Shown here piece by piece: positions 36,764-61,427 of a DNA stretch of 64,000 nt (the first letter of the stretch is position 1; each line of letters opens with the position of its first letter). This DNA is from Xestospongia bergquistia (lineage: Eukaryota; Porifera; Demospongiae; Haplosclerida; Petrosiidae): NCBI GenBank assembly GCA_963965975.1, contig OZ014418.1, positions 694,501 to 758,500 on the forward strand, written 5' to 3'. Made by a program: the position numbers and the translations under genes. The notes beneath the pieces were generated by a model. That model saw only the letters and a list, made by a program, of their open reading frames with translations. It was not told the origin of the DNA and did not search any database.

Positions 36764-37888
36764 ATGTCTGGCTCACTTCATATAGATATATCTGAGGCAT
36801 GGAATACAGTTATCTCTTATCCTTACAACATAATTGCTGGAGCAGCAGCTGTTGGGACCGCCGTCCTAATCATTAGAAAGTAAACGACCTTAGATCTATA
36901 AGTCTAATAATGTCTATATTTTGTAAAGGTATTTCGGGGGAGCAGTGTGTAAGTCTAAAGCTAAGCTTGTACACAAAACTGTGATCATAACAGGAGGTAA
37001 TACTGGTATTGGAAAAGAAACAGCAATCGATCTAGCTAAGCGAAAAGCTAAGGTCATTCTTGCTTGTCGTAATCCTGACCGAGGAAGACAAGCTGAAGAA
37101 GAAATACGAAAAATGAGCGGCAACGAAAATGTCGTGTATCGTCATCTTGATTTGGCTTCACTAGCTTCCGTACGTGAATTTGCCGAGGGAGTCCTTCAAG
37201 ATGAGCCACATATCGACATCCTAATTAACAATGCTGGTATAATGGCCTGTCCATACTGGAAAACAGAGGATGGTTTTGAAATGCAATTTGGAGTCAATCA
37301 TCTCGGTCATTTCCTCCTGACAAATTTACTCCTAGATAAACTCAAAGAAGCTCCATCTGCTCGTATTGTCAATGTGTCTTCATTAGCTTATAAACGAGTA
37401 AAAGCAATAAACTTTGATGACATTAATAGCGAAGAAAGTTACAATCCACAGATTGCATATGGTCAGAGCAAACTAGCTAACATTCTCTTCACTCGTGCTC
37501 TCTCTAAACGACTGGAGGGTACTGGAGTAACAGTCAATTGCTTACATCCTGGTATAATATGGACAGAATTAGGTCGCCATATTATGAAGAAAATGGGACT
37601 CATAAAAAAGGTAATAATTTTTGTTGAATGACATATCGTTCACTGCCAATTCTATAGTTATTAGCATTGCCAATAATATTGCTTGTTTTTAAGACCCCTC
37701 ATGAGGGGGCCCAGACAACCATTTATTGTGCAGTGTCACATGATTTGGAAGGTGTCTCTGGTGAGTACTTTGGTGAATGTCGATTGGAAAAGCTACAGAC
37801 TGAAGCTGCTAAGGATGATGAAGCTGCTGAGAGACTATGGAGGATGTCAGCCAATATGGTTGGACTAGGATACAACAATAGTGACTGA
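36764..37888 (+). CDS. Retinol-dehydrogenase-like short-chain dehydrogenase/reductase
   Basis: Three exons (36,764-36,879; 36,929-37,610; 37,658-37,888) encode about 342 residues. A hydrophobic N-terminal segment ([15 protein letters not shown]) suggests a membrane anchor. The Rossmann NAD(P) site TGGNTGIG, the NNAG motif, the catalytic Ser in NVSS and the YGQSK (YxxxK) active site are all present. The sequence [12 protein letters not shown] and the order of motifs are like RDH11/12/13/14, which interconvert retinoids or lipid aldehydes with NADPH. The substrate cannot be told from sequence. The gene is head-to-head with the kelch gene and 65 bp upstream of APLF. Confidence 0.9.
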
Positions 37889-37953
37889 AAATGATTTTCA
37901 TTTATTATAATTATTAGTTTTATTAATTAATTTGTAGTCACGCCCACTTTAGC

Positions 37954-39719
37954 ATGGCAGCAACTGTGTATTTTGTCAGTGAAGATGGTTCTGAGCACGA
38001 GTTAGGTAGTGTAGGGGAATATTCTATTGGAAGAGGACCACTATTAAAAGTATTATGCTTTGTTTTATTATATACTGCATTGTGTGTGTGTGTGTGGTTA
38101 TTAGGTAACTGATAAGAGAGTATCAAGAAATCATGTTACTGTTAAAATAGATGATATTGGTAATGTATCAATGTGTCCTGTGAGTTGTTGTAATAATTGT
38201 TTATTTATAATACACTTATAAATTTATAGAAGCATACGAATCCTTGTTATCATAAACGAGTGGGGGCTCATGAATTTGTTCAACTCAAACAAGGGGTCTG
38301 GCAACAACTAAGTCACAATGATCAAATCTCATTGTTACATTATGATATTAAAGAGTTAGTATTCACTGTGAAAATGAAAGGTAATGATGTAGATACAGAA
38401 CAAAATGTCAGAACTGATCTTGGCGCGATCACCAGTACATTATCAACTACAAGTCCTACTGAAGAAGTGGACTCTAGTACTGCAAAAAGTAAACCAGTAA
38501 AACCAGAAACAAAAACTAGTTTATCTGGACTGGACATCAGTGATGACAGTACTTCAAATGCTACTCCGTCTAATTCCATTGTTACTTCCCTTGAGCCAAG
38601 ATCAGTTAGTAGTAGTAGTACTGGTAAAACTAGAATATTACCAGTATGGTTGAAAACAATGACTAGCAATACCAGTAGTACTACTAAAGAGAAACCAAAG
38701 ACAACACCTCCAGTGAAAAAAGGCACAAGCTCTTCTGCTAAACTAGGTCTGTGAATAAAAGTTATTGTCTCAATATATTTTATCAACAAATAGAACCAAC
38801 CACTAAACAGAGGAGAAGTCCAGATGATGATGACAAAGATAGTGAAATTGTAAAGGAAAAACCAGCTCCTAAAAAGAGAATCTCTCCTCCATCCATTGAC
38901 ACAGCTACTACAGAAGATAATACATCCTCTGCTCATTCCAAAAAGGTACAATAAACAATGAAAGTTACTTAAATTCTTACTTTTTTTGATAGGAAGAAGA
39001 GAGTGCTTCCAAAAATTCAGAGGAGATAGTAAAGACAAAGAAACTACCTCTATGTCCATATGGCAAGAAATGTTATAGAAAAAATCCAGATCATTTCAAA
39101 GAATACTCTCATGAGAGAGCTAGTAGCGATGACGAAGACAAACCAGAATGTCCCTATGGTACCTCATGTTATCGACGTAACCCACTTCATCATCAACAAT
39201 ATAAACATACCACTTCACCAGGTATCAGGTATAGAGGTAGAACTAGAATGATACTTACATATTTATTCTAGCAGCTGCTACTGGTAAGAAGAGAACTCGA
39301 ACAAGTACGAGACCAAAACGTGGTAAGTTGTACAAAGTACGTATCTTGTCATTATTGAAAGAGCTCTCCTCGTATATAGAGAAGAAAACTAAGAAGAGTA
39401 TAGTTGTTGGTGATAGTGATGATGATGGAGAAGCTAACACTTATGATTATAACGATTCTTTCATTGATGATGAAGATGTAGAAGGTTTGTATACAATAAA
39501 TGGAGATGACATTTAAATTAATAGCAGCTGATATATTATACAAATATTAAAGGTTAAAGGTCGTCTGTCTGTCTGTGTATAGGTAGTTCTAGTACTAGCT
39601 ATGGTCCTGATTCTGAAGATGAAGATTGGGCACCAGTAGAGAGCAGTGAGGATGTACAAGAGTTAGTAGCAGATGCTAATGATTTTATGTCAAATAAAAA
39701 AATGCACAAAACACTTTAA
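37954..39719 (+). CDS. APLF: Aprataxin- and PNK-like factor, APLF
   Basis: Seven exons join in frame: 37,954-38,049; 38,105-38,179; 38,230-38,746; 38,794-38,945; 38,993-39,221; 39,272-39,484; 39,583-39,719. APLF is a DNA-repair scaffold and histone chaperone in non-homologous end joining. The order of parts is the family's. An N-terminal FHA domain has SIGRG and VSRNHV, which bind phosphorylated XRCC1/XRCC4. A Ser/Thr-rich linker holds KTRILPVWL, like the Ku-binding motif of vertebrate APLF. Two PBZ poly(ADP-ribose) zinc fingers follow (CPYGKKCYRKNPDHFKEYSH and CPYGTSCYRRNPLHHQQYKH; C-x5-C-x6-H-x5-H). The acidic C-terminus (NDSFIDDED, then PDSEDEDWAP) matches the histone-binding region. Nothing appears broken. 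Confidence 0.93.
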
Positions 39720-39807
39720 AAAACTAGCACTATTTCAAAATAAAAAGGAGTCCATTCTTTATTTTTAGTTGGGTTTAAAAAAATGAATTATATTATACTA
39801 CATATCT

Positions 39808-40476
39808 TTATTGGACTTTGTGATACATAACATCTGTTCTCATGATGTACTTTACTCCACTTGTTACTGGTGTACCTTCATGATAAAAATCCAAATTGAA
39901 CTGAGGGAATATAACACATAGTCCAGGCTCTGGTATAACAGAGTAATTGACTTCTTTAGTTCTATATCCAATGAAGTTAGTAAGTCCACCTTCAAACTCA
40001 TCAGTTCCATTTAAATAGAACATACACGTCAAAACACTTCGATGATTGGCATCAATGACATATGATCCATCTGTATGTGCACCAAAATAGTGGCCCTGCC
40101 CACCTATATACTTACAGAATCTGAAACGCGTGTTCAACTGGTCCAGTTCCCATTCTGCTCCAAATGCCTGAACTCTCACGGGAATGTACTCCTTGACACG
40201 GTCCCACATAAATGTGGCTAGTTCAGAATCGTCAGCCATGAATCGATCATTGTAACGATTGATATACATGAAACAATACTCAGCTGCATTTTGGTAGCCC
40301 CTTGTCTCACTCAATTGAATAATTGCCTTACATTCCTCAGAAGTGAGTGCATTGCGGACAATAACTCCCTCTTTTAAAAATGTGTCAGGTATTGGACGAG
40401 GAATGGATTGATGATCTTGTAGATGAGGTTTGAGCTCCTGATAGACAGGAGGCCACTTGACAGGATCTTCCATCAT
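39808..40476 (-). CDS. 2-oxoglutarate/Fe(II) oxygenase, prolyl-4-hydroxylase-like domain
   Basis: The single exon encodes 222 residues. The double-stranded beta-helix motifs are visible: HTDG supplies the HxD iron ligands (about residue 134), FYHEG the distal His, and the following KYIMRTDVMY the Arg that would bind 2-oxoglutarate. The N-terminal part (VIVRNALTSEECKAIIQLSE) is typical of P4H-type oxygenases. No signal peptide or peptide-binding domain is present, so this is a small cytosolic oxygenase and not collagen P4H. The substrate is unknown. The start shown has two consecutive Met codons. The gene is head-to-head with VTI1B. Confidence 0.85.
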   Translation of the reverse strand: MMEDPVKWPPVYQELKPHLQDHQSIPRPIPDTFLKEGVIVRNALTSEECKAIIQLSETRGYQNAAEYCFMYINRYNDRFMADDSELATFMWDRVKEYIPVRVQAFGAEWELDQLNTRFRFCKYIGGQGHYFGAHTDGSYVIDANHRSVLTCMFYLNGTDEFEGGLTNFIGYRTKEVNYSVIPEPGLCVIFPQFNLDFYHEGTPVTSGVKYIMRTDVMYHKVQ

Positions 40477-40638
40477 CTTTGTAGCTAATGAAACTAAAAA
40501 ATTAGTGTGTTTGGAGTGATCGATGTCTGTTCATTTTTATACATTCGAGGATGTTACTATTTATAGTAACAATATTATGACCTAATAATGCTGAGCCTAT
40601 TTTTGTATGCTGAGTAAGTAAAGGGTGTGGTTCTAAAC

Positions 40639-41145
40639 ATGTCTTCTGAGAGGCTGGAAACTCATGAAGAGAACTTGAGATTACTACTAAGAGATGTAGA
40701 GACCTTAATATCTCACACACTACCAAATGTGAGAGGAGGTAATACCCTGAATTATAAGTGATCCAAATCTCTAAATTATTTTTGTAGACGAATTAAGAAG
40801 ATACTTGCAACAAACAGAGAGAAAACTTAAAGATGCCGATACTGAGGTATTTCAAGTCACTCACTCAAATAGTTTAGAGTGTTTTTTTAATAGTATCAAA
40901 GTTTACAATCAGAATTAAAGAAGGCTCCACGTCAGTACCAACAAGAATACAATTTAACAATGGCACGCTATAAAAATGAGCTCAACTCTTTTAGGAGACA
41001 ACTAGTATGTTTAGTTTATGTTATTATGATATGTCATATTATTATTTAGATCTCACACTCTAACATCTCAGCTAGAAGTGATCTACTTGAAGGTGATCAG
41101 TCACCGTCATTTGGTGTGAGTGACGTTGGTTTAATGAACATTATA

Positions 41146-41178
<33 letters not shown>

Positions 41179-41698
41179 AGGCCACTAATTCCTCTTATGA
41201 TCAACTCTTGAGGAACACTGATACATTAAATAGAGCATCTGAGAGTGTATTTCGAGCTCAACAAGTCTCAGCTGAAACAGGTTAGGGTAGCGAGAGTTTC
41301 TAATTTAATATCTTAATATATTAATTTACTGTATAGATCAAATTGGTATTGAAATAATGAATGAACTCGGAGAACAACGACAGAGTTTGCTAAGAACTAG
41401 AAATAGAGTATGTTCAATGTGTTATATCAATCATTACTTGTTGTATGAGTTAGGTACGTGGGTTTGATGCCCAAATGGATCAAACTAGAAGTCTCTTGCG
41501 CAAGATAGCCTGTCAGTGAGTAAACCCCTGTCTATCATTTAATAAGAACTCATTTCTCTCTCTTTAATTGGAGACATGTGCTACATTTACTCTTTTAGGT
41601 CAGCTCAAACTCGTATAATCCTCATTGGTGTTATCATATTGGAACTATTAATTTTAGCAATAGTAATTTGGATAAAGTTCTTCAAAAATAAAAAGTAA
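40639..41698 (+). CDS. VTI1B: Vti1-type Qb-SNARE
   Basis: Exons 40,639-40,738; 40,788-40,846; 40,894-41,004; 41,050-41,115; 41,181-41,280; 41,337-41,407; 41,454-41,515 and 41,599-41,698 join in frame to about 222 residues. The N-terminal three-helix domain is followed by a SNARE helix (LNRASESV, then AETDQIGIEIMNELGEQRQS). It has the central Gln layer and the family's hallmark ETDQIG...ELGEQR. A C-terminal anchor follows (IILIGVIILELLILAIVIWI). Such proteins drive fusion of late endosomal and Golgi vesicles. Similarity by eye is greater to VTI1B than VTI1A. The intron before the SNARE helix ends in a (CT)n tract that runs straight to the acceptor. Confidence 0.92.
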
Positions 41699-41811
41699 AA
41701 TTTATATAATTACAACAAACAACTTAGTTTTATGTCACAACATTTGCTAAGTTATTGTTATTTAAATAATCTATTTATAAAATTGCCTATTAAAATACAT
41801 TACAATTCACA

Positions 41812-42824
41812 CTATACAGTTTTGACATTAGCTTGAATTCCAGGCAAAATATTCTTTGAGAACCACATCAATCCAAATGCAAGGCCAATAGATTTCTTTT
41901 TAGTTGTGTCATATATAAAATTATCTACTTGATCTATTGGTAAATGAAAGACATCAATTCGTTCTTCCTCCAAAGGGTTACCACCTCCTTGACCCACGGC
42001 CATCTCGTCTGTCACTTCACAGTAAAAAATGGACTGCAATGAGCCAGCTGTACCAATATTGCTCCAGAAATTAGTGATAAGTTGAAGGTTTGCTGATGAA
42101 ATGTCGTAACCTGTTTCCTCTAAGACTTCTTCCTTAGCTATTTCTTCTAAAGAAATAGGTTTGTCAACTATTCCCGCACAACATTCATAAGTAATACCCT
42201 CAGACCCAGGTCCATAACTAATAGTCGAATTAGGTTCCTTAGTATCGCTACTATCTGTGTCCTTGTTGTGTTTCATGCTGAGAGAATTGTCTTTGAAAAT
42301 CTCTGAATTTTCCCATACAGGTCGATTTGAGGACATGTATATAGCTAGAACAGTAAATGGTAACAATGATAATACGCAAGTACATGTATTATAAATACTT
42401 ACCTGGTCTGAACTGGTTTACAAGAACTATAGTCTGCTTTGTGGAGTTATATAATAATATAGCAACACTATATTGAAAAGATAATCTCATGTGTATTAAT
42501 AATTAATTGGTCAATTAATTATAATTATAGGTTACACTAAAACCAGTTATTACAATGAACAGAATTAATATAAACAAATTTGTTACCTATCATGTTGACG
42601 AAGACAGTCCCAATATCGTTGTTTTCCATTCTAAGGGTCGAAGGTCATAATGAAATGAAGTGGGGGCACTAATTAGAAATACATTAACAACTACTAAAAA
42701 TACATATTATTTTCAAACACTCAATACCACAATTTCTATTTACCTGTTTAAATCCAACTCTGAAAGGTTGAATATATTTTGATTCAGTCAGTGGAGCAAT
42801 CTGCACATCTGTTATATGATCCAT
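41812..42824 (-). CDS. NUDT14: Nudix hydrolase, UDP-sugar pyrophosphatase NUDT14
   Basis: Four exons on the minus strand (42,824-42,744; 42,630-42,587; 42,477-42,413; 42,344-41,812) give about 240 residues. Upstream of the Nudix box are the family markers WDCLRQHDSVAILLYN and LVNQFRPAIY. The Nudix box reads GIVDKPISLEEIAKEEVLEE followed by TGY, giving the Gx5Ex7xExxEE metal-binding pattern. Human NUDT14 hydrolyses UDP-glucose and ADP-ribose. A polar insert of about 35 residues (SEIFKDNSLSMKHNKDTD...) precedes the box. It is head-to-head with YY1 (182-bp gap). Confidence 0.92.
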
Positions 42825-43006
42825 TTCCTTTTAGACCACTAGGCAACTCCACCTCTTTCCTGTTTCTATAGAAACACTTGTCACTGACCAATCAGATTGC
42901 TGCTGAGTTCCTGTCTCGTGATCATCCACATTTCGATAAAGGCACAAACCAGAGTGAGAGTTTCATGTCTGCCATCTTTCTCTAGGGACGGGCAAATACG
43001 AAAAAC

Positions 43007-44990
<1,984 letters not shown>

Positions 44991-45388
44991 TACATACACT
45001 GAACAGTTCATCATGTCCTATTGGCATTGAATGGACGTTGATTCTGGACTTTTTGTGTTGTGCTTCAATACCATTCAGCAGCTGTCTTGTTTCTCTCTAC
45101 CCATCTTATTTTGAATTTGTAACCATTTTAATTTTAAATATAACGGGTAATTTTCCTATCAAAAACATATTTATAGGATCATAACAATATCAATTGTTTA
45201 CAACAATCTTTCAAGACAGTATTGTTTGATGGTTTGTTAATTTAGTCTCTCTCCTGTCATGTGATCATTAATTAAACAAGATGAAATGATGCATCTGGAA
45301 AATGTTTGATTAATTTTATATTTTCTCTTGTCATAATTGTAGAGTTTAAATGATTTCTATTAATATACAATATTACAGCTGTTCACTG
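44991..45388. other. Convergent 3' region between YY1 and TIMM50
   Basis: This is the tail-to-tail gap, presumably both 3' UTRs. No further exon is visible. Confidence 0.5.
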
Positions 45389-47080
45389 TTACTTCCACCC
45401 TATCCAGCTACCAATCCACCCAGTCACAGACCACGCCTCCTCTTTATTTTCATCTGTAGTGCTTTGAGTAGTAGAATTGATGTCCTGAGAAGGTGTGTCA
45501 AGAGGTGTGGTTGAATACTGTTGAGAGAGAGAACCAAGAGAGAAAATATTGATAGGTCCTCCTGTTTCTTTCTTCCGTGCTAAATTGGCTTGTCTTTTTT
45601 CTTCTTCTTCTCGAAGCTTTGCTTGGTTAGCTGTTTGCGTGAAAGAGAAAGTAGGAAGGTGTTATGTATGTGTGTGAAGAAATGAAGTCATTTGGCAACA
45701 TTTAAAAACTAACCTTTGAATGTTTCCAATACATTAGGTCCTTGTGATTTATAATAATCCAATATTGGACGAACGTCATCTGTACCACTTACTGCTATAG
45801 CTGACAAACAGTTCATATCATTATGACTAGTTATTCATAATACATAAACTCACTAAGGAGAAATGGTGCTAGATCAGAGAGAGTAGTGTCATAAATATCT
45901 CCTGTCCATTTGTCTAGGATGACACTATTTTCAGGTTGATATTTCACGGAAGTGGGATCAGTATCAATAATGATGACACGATTTAATGAGCGATTGAGAT
46001 TTGATAAATCCTATATATAGAAAGAAATAAAAATTATTTACAGACATGAAGAATATGAAGCCAAAATATTTAATATCCATTATTTCAAGCAATATATGTT
46101 ATATAATTTATGCCTCCACTGCTGGATAAGACAAGACTAAATACATTTCTACTAATTTAGCAGCTAAATACTCACTAACTTTAACATGATGACCATCAAC
46201 ATATTTTGTAGAGTCTCTATATAATCTGTATATGATGAACTGGTTAGGGTCCATCTTGTCAATCAATCCATGAGTACTCTAAAACAAAGGGTTAAATAAA
46301 ACCAATTCACTGTTTGGAGACTTGGTTACTATGGCATTCTCTGATGTAAAAATAACTATCTCGAAAAAATCAAAGAGATTGTTTAGTAAGTTGTCCAGAC
46401 CGGGTCTTTTCTGGTGTTTCCAACCCATCTTCCTCTAAAAAATAAGTAACACAAACTGGTAAAACAGGTTTCCTTATGACATCATACTGACATCATATTC
46501 ACTGTGTATTAAGATGTCTTTGAGTTCAATAAGAAGCGTGTAACGTCGCTGGTAAGGGGGAGGGAGAAGATCGGGAAGAAGAGTAGGACTAGAAGGTTCT
46601 GTGTAGTTTCTTTTGAATTCAAGAACTTTGTCTTTAGCTCTGAGACAATATGCTTTAAGTACAGGATCTAAAAATATAGGAGAAAATTACTCAATGACTT
46701 TAAAGTCACTTTTACGACTACTAGCTACTTACCATTTGAGTACTTGTCTGGTTCCTGTAATAGTGTGATAACAAGTGTTAATTGAATGTTATGATATTGT
46801 ATGACTTACTGTCTGTAAACCAGCAATCTCATCATCTGGACGACCTAATATTAGATCAACACTATTACTATGATAGCGTATATTTTTTTAACATACCTAA
46901 TGTATAGAGAGTTAATCCGCCAACTGTTAATGATACACCACCCAGAGCTAACCAAGCCTGTCCTGAGCCTCCACGTTTTTTCTTTGGTTTCACGTAATAG
47001 TCTCGTCTCCAGTTTTGTTTCAAGCATTGTCGTGATCGACATAACAAACGAGAAGAGAAAATTCTCAACGGAGAGGCCAT
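45389..47080 (-). CDS. TIMM50: Mitochondrial import receptor subunit TIM50
   Basis: Exon 1 (47,080-46,897) encodes an Arg-rich mitochondrial presequence ([18 protein letters not shown]) and a membrane helix ([20 protein letters not shown]). About eight or nine short exons follow down to TAA at 45,389-45,391. The intermembrane-space domain is of the FCP1/NIF type: [59 protein letters not shown] and VIIIDTDP. The catalytic DxDx(T/V) of true phosphatases is ELKDI here, as expected for TIM50, which binds presequences rather than removing phosphate. The C-terminus has a Glu/Arg-rich helix ([16 protein letters not shown]). The gene is head-to-head with the BTB-PDZ gene. Confidence 0.92.
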
Positions 47081-47095
47081 TTTCCATACACCACG

Positions 47096-47125
47096 TGTAG
47101 CCCCACCTATGTGGGTGGGGCTACA
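47096..47125. promoter_or_regulatory. GC-rich palindrome in the TIMM50 / BTB-PDZ shared promoter
   Basis: TGTAGCCCCACC (47,096-47,107) and GGTGGGGCTACA (47,114-47,125) are exact inverted repeats. Each arm holds a CCCCACC/GGTGGGG box of the Sp/KLF type, and a CACGTG E-box overlaps the left end (47,092-47,097). It lies 16 bp upstream of the TIMM50 ATG in a 210-bp divergent promoter. A role in coupling the two genes is inferred. Confidence 0.55.
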
Positions 47126-47290
47126 TGCAAGCCTCCAGCAGCAATTTCAAAAACGACCACAGATAATAGGTAAGTACAAGAACTTCTGTTAGCTCCTTTT
47201 ATAGAACTCAGATATAACTGGAAGACTCCTTTATTTCTTGGTCTTAATTGTCTTGTACTTGTTGTGCCGACTATTTTAATTTAAAGAACC

Positions 47291-50200
47291 ATGACTACTT
47301 CTCCTGAGCCTCTCATTGACTTCACAGATGAAGACAATTCTTCAAGCCATACCAAAAGGCGTCCTCCGCCACCTCCTCCACACAGGTCTACAAAGCCTCT
47401 GATTCGATCCAACACAGCTGGTGATGTGAGTGCCTACACAAAGAGACCAATTCTTCCACCATATAAAAAACCCCTTCCCCCTGTACCTGGTCACCAAATC
47501 ACCTTAGATACTAGTTTACCATCTAAAAGACCACCCCCACCTCCTAAACCAAAAGCACTTGGACGCACGGTATCACTAGAAATCACTTCAAAAACCAATA
47601 AAGAAAAAGAAATTGGTACCAGCAATAGAGGAGTCAACAAACCGTTACCTCCTCTTCCTTCTAATAGACCTATACCAGAGAGACCACAACGAAACTCCTC
47701 CTATATCCCATCCAAATCTCCATCACCAGTTGAAGATTTAGCTGTGATAAAGCAAACCACACCCACTAGTGATGATGAACTCCAAAACGAAGAACTTCTT
47801 GTAGATTTGACTCCACCCTCAGATCACGGAGGATTAGACCAGGACACAAGTTTTGTTACCATAGCAATAGACACACCACCACCATCCAGTGAAGATGGTA
47901 GTCAGAAAACAAACAGTCCACTTTCTTCAGCTACAACAGTTCGTTCATCCAGTACTCGTCGAGCCCAACCAGTTTGCCTACCAAAACCAATATCACGTGA
48001 GTTGGTATATGAAGAAAAAGAACATCCGAGAAACACTTTTAAACAATTGAACATTTTACGAGAGAAAGGAGAGTTGTGTGATGTTGTATTAGTAGTAGAT
48101 GAAGCAGAGATCAAAGCTCATAAAATAGTATTGGCAGCTTGTAGTCCTTACTTTGAGTCCATGTTTATTGGTGAGTTTGCAGAACCAGACGGGGAACCTA
48201 TAATAATTGAAGAGATTGAAGAAACGGCACTTATAGCATTAGTTGATTTTGCATATACATCACGTATTAAGTTATCACAGACTAATGTTTACACGTTGTT
48301 TGAGGCAGCAGATCTTTTGCAATTCCAAGGAGTTATAAATGCTTGTTTCCGATTCTTCAAAAGTCAAATGAACAAGACAAATTGTATAAGAACATGGCTG
48401 TTTGCAGAAAGTCACAATTGTACAGAACTCATCGAGGCCTCATTGAAATTTATTGAAGTTAACTTCCTGGATATTGTGCGTGGACGAGAATTCTTGGCTG
48501 TGGAAGCAAGTACTGTTTGTAGGATTGTGGAATTAGAGGAATTGGCTATTGCCTGTGAAGAGCAAGTTTATGAGGCTGTGTTAGGATGGTTAAATCACGA
48601 TATTGAAGAACGTCAACAATATGCTTCCAAAATCCTACAAAATGTTCGATTTCCCAGTATGAATCGTGAGTATCTTATGCATATAAGTGATCACGAAGCT
48701 ATTATACGTGATGACCCTGATTGTCTACAACTTATCATATCAGCTATTGAAAGTCACATGTCTAACGTGAGAGGTACCTTAAAGAAAAAGATGAAGAAAC
48801 AAGACAAGCAATTACCACGAAGTGCAGCAATGGCAGTTGAGGTTAGCAAATTGAGACTAATAGTTCATGGGTCATTTTGTCAGGGGAATGAATAATGTTT
48901 GTTTATAATGTATATAGTTTGTTACTAGAAGTAGTAAGATTGTTGACTACTAGTGGATGTCTTAATATTAAATGGTGTGTACAGTTTGGATGTACAATGT
49001 GGTTGACTTTAAAACTTTTCCTTTTTTGTCAATGTCATCAACTGAGTTATTGGACAATATTTGTATTGTCTGAACTTGTTTAAAATGTATCATTATGTAA
49101 TGTTTGTGTAGGATGAATAGAATGAATAGATGTGTTGATCAGTCGATGGATGAATGAAGCAATCTTAATTTTGATTCCCAACAAATTACAAATTGTAATA
49201 ATATATACATTGAATTCTTCTCTCTTGTATACTAGGAGGTAGAATTATATAAAGCAGAGTGTTCTCTTGGTGTGGGAATAATGGGAGGTTATGACAGACC
49301 TAACCACGTCTTCAGACAGGGAGACAAACCAGGAATATTTATACGTGATGTGAGTACTAATTGAGGGTTACTATTTGTAATTCTAATTTTAATATTTATT
49401 AGATAATGTCAGGAGGAGCAGCTGCAAAAAGTGGCAAACTAAGAATTGGAGATCGTATCCTTTCGGTAAATTCCTAGTCACATGACTATCACATGACTAA
49501 TGCATTGTTTTAGATCAACAATGAAGATATCAGTCGCTGTACTCATGAGACAGCTATACGTCTATTACTCACTAGTGAAGACCCTCTAACTTTACTAATT
49601 CGACATGAACCTCCACCTCATGGTTTGAAAGTAAGAACATAAATGGTGTGTTTTGGATTCAGTTAACAATGTCAACTGTTATAAGATTATTGTTAATCTT
49701 GGTAGCCATATTAGTAGTAGTAGCCATATTCTTTCCTAGAACATTGGAGTGTGTTGTTGTTGTTGTGCATGTCAATGTTGTACTCATTTAGTTACAATTT
49801 ACTAACAATTTACTAACAGTTTACTAACAATTTACTAACAAATGCACTAAGCAAACATTTAGTGACATTTTGGTACATTGACATACTGGTTCTAATTCTA
49901 TTCTTTAATTTGTTTGTCCATTAGGAACTAACATTAGTTACTAAGCCCGGAGAAGGATTTGGGTTCTCAATAGCCGGGGGAGTTAACGGAGACCCAGCTA
50001 ATCCATTGGATGATACAGATGAAGGTATCTTTATATCACAAATTGTACCAGGAGGAGCTGCAGAACAAGATGGCCGACTAACTGTAGGCACAAGAATATT
50101 ACAGGTGTCCTATACATTCTCCATCTATTCATAAATCTATTTATCCATCCATCTATCTATCCATCCATTCCTTTGCCTATAGATCAACTCCATTAGTCTT

Positions 50201-50365
50201 CTTGGGAAAACACATGAAGAAGCTTTAAAGGTTCTTCAAGGAGTTGTAGATCGAATAACATTACTCGTATCCCATGGATACAATCCTTCAACCACACCCA
50301 TTCCCTCAGAGACGGGTAGCATATGTTCGTGGGGAGAAGGAATGGACGAATGGCCAAATGATTAA
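47291..50365 (+). CDS. Proline-rich BTB-BACK protein apparently fused to Scribble-like PDZ3-PDZ4
   Basis: The large first exon (47,291-48,840, donor after MAVE) encodes a Pro-rich tail with SH3-type motifs (RPPPPPPHR, KKPLPPVPG). It then encodes a BTB domain (GELCDVVLVVDEAEIKAHK, ACSPYFESMF) and a BACK domain, without kelch repeats. Exons 49,236-49,349; 49,403-49,465; 49,514-49,630; 49,925-50,104 and 50,183-50,365 follow in phase 0. They encode two PDZ domains (LGVGIMGG and FGFSIAGG loops) joined by HEPPPHGLKELTL. This pair, including DDTDEGIFISQI and GAAEQDGRLTVG, closely resembles Scribble PDZ3-PDZ4. If splicing at 48,840 does not occur, the BTB protein ends at 48,895 (534 aa) and the PDZ exons would need another start, which I do not see. 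Confidence 0.75.
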
Positions 50366-50598
50366 ACCTTAAATTAAACAATTGAATATGATATTAACAT
50401 TGTTTGTTATTTTTCTATAGTTTTGTACAGTTTTTATTGCATTCCTCTTAACAATATTCATAGATTGTACAGTTATTTTTAGATCACTTGTTGCTAAATT
50501 TATACACTCAGCACTATGTAATTATGACATCATGCATCGTGTAAGCAACAACAATATGGAAGGATCGTCTGCTTGAGGCCCAATAAGCGGAAAACGAT

Positions 50599-61427
<10,829 letters not shown>

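Noticed and set aside
38340-39059. 239-codon minus-strand frame
   Set aside because: It is antisense to APLF exons and crosses their introns; low-complexity composition only.
45900-46480. TIMM50 as an active FCP1-type phosphatase
   Set aside because: The first motif reads ELKDI rather than DxDx(T/V), so the catalytic aspartates are missing, as expected for TIM50.
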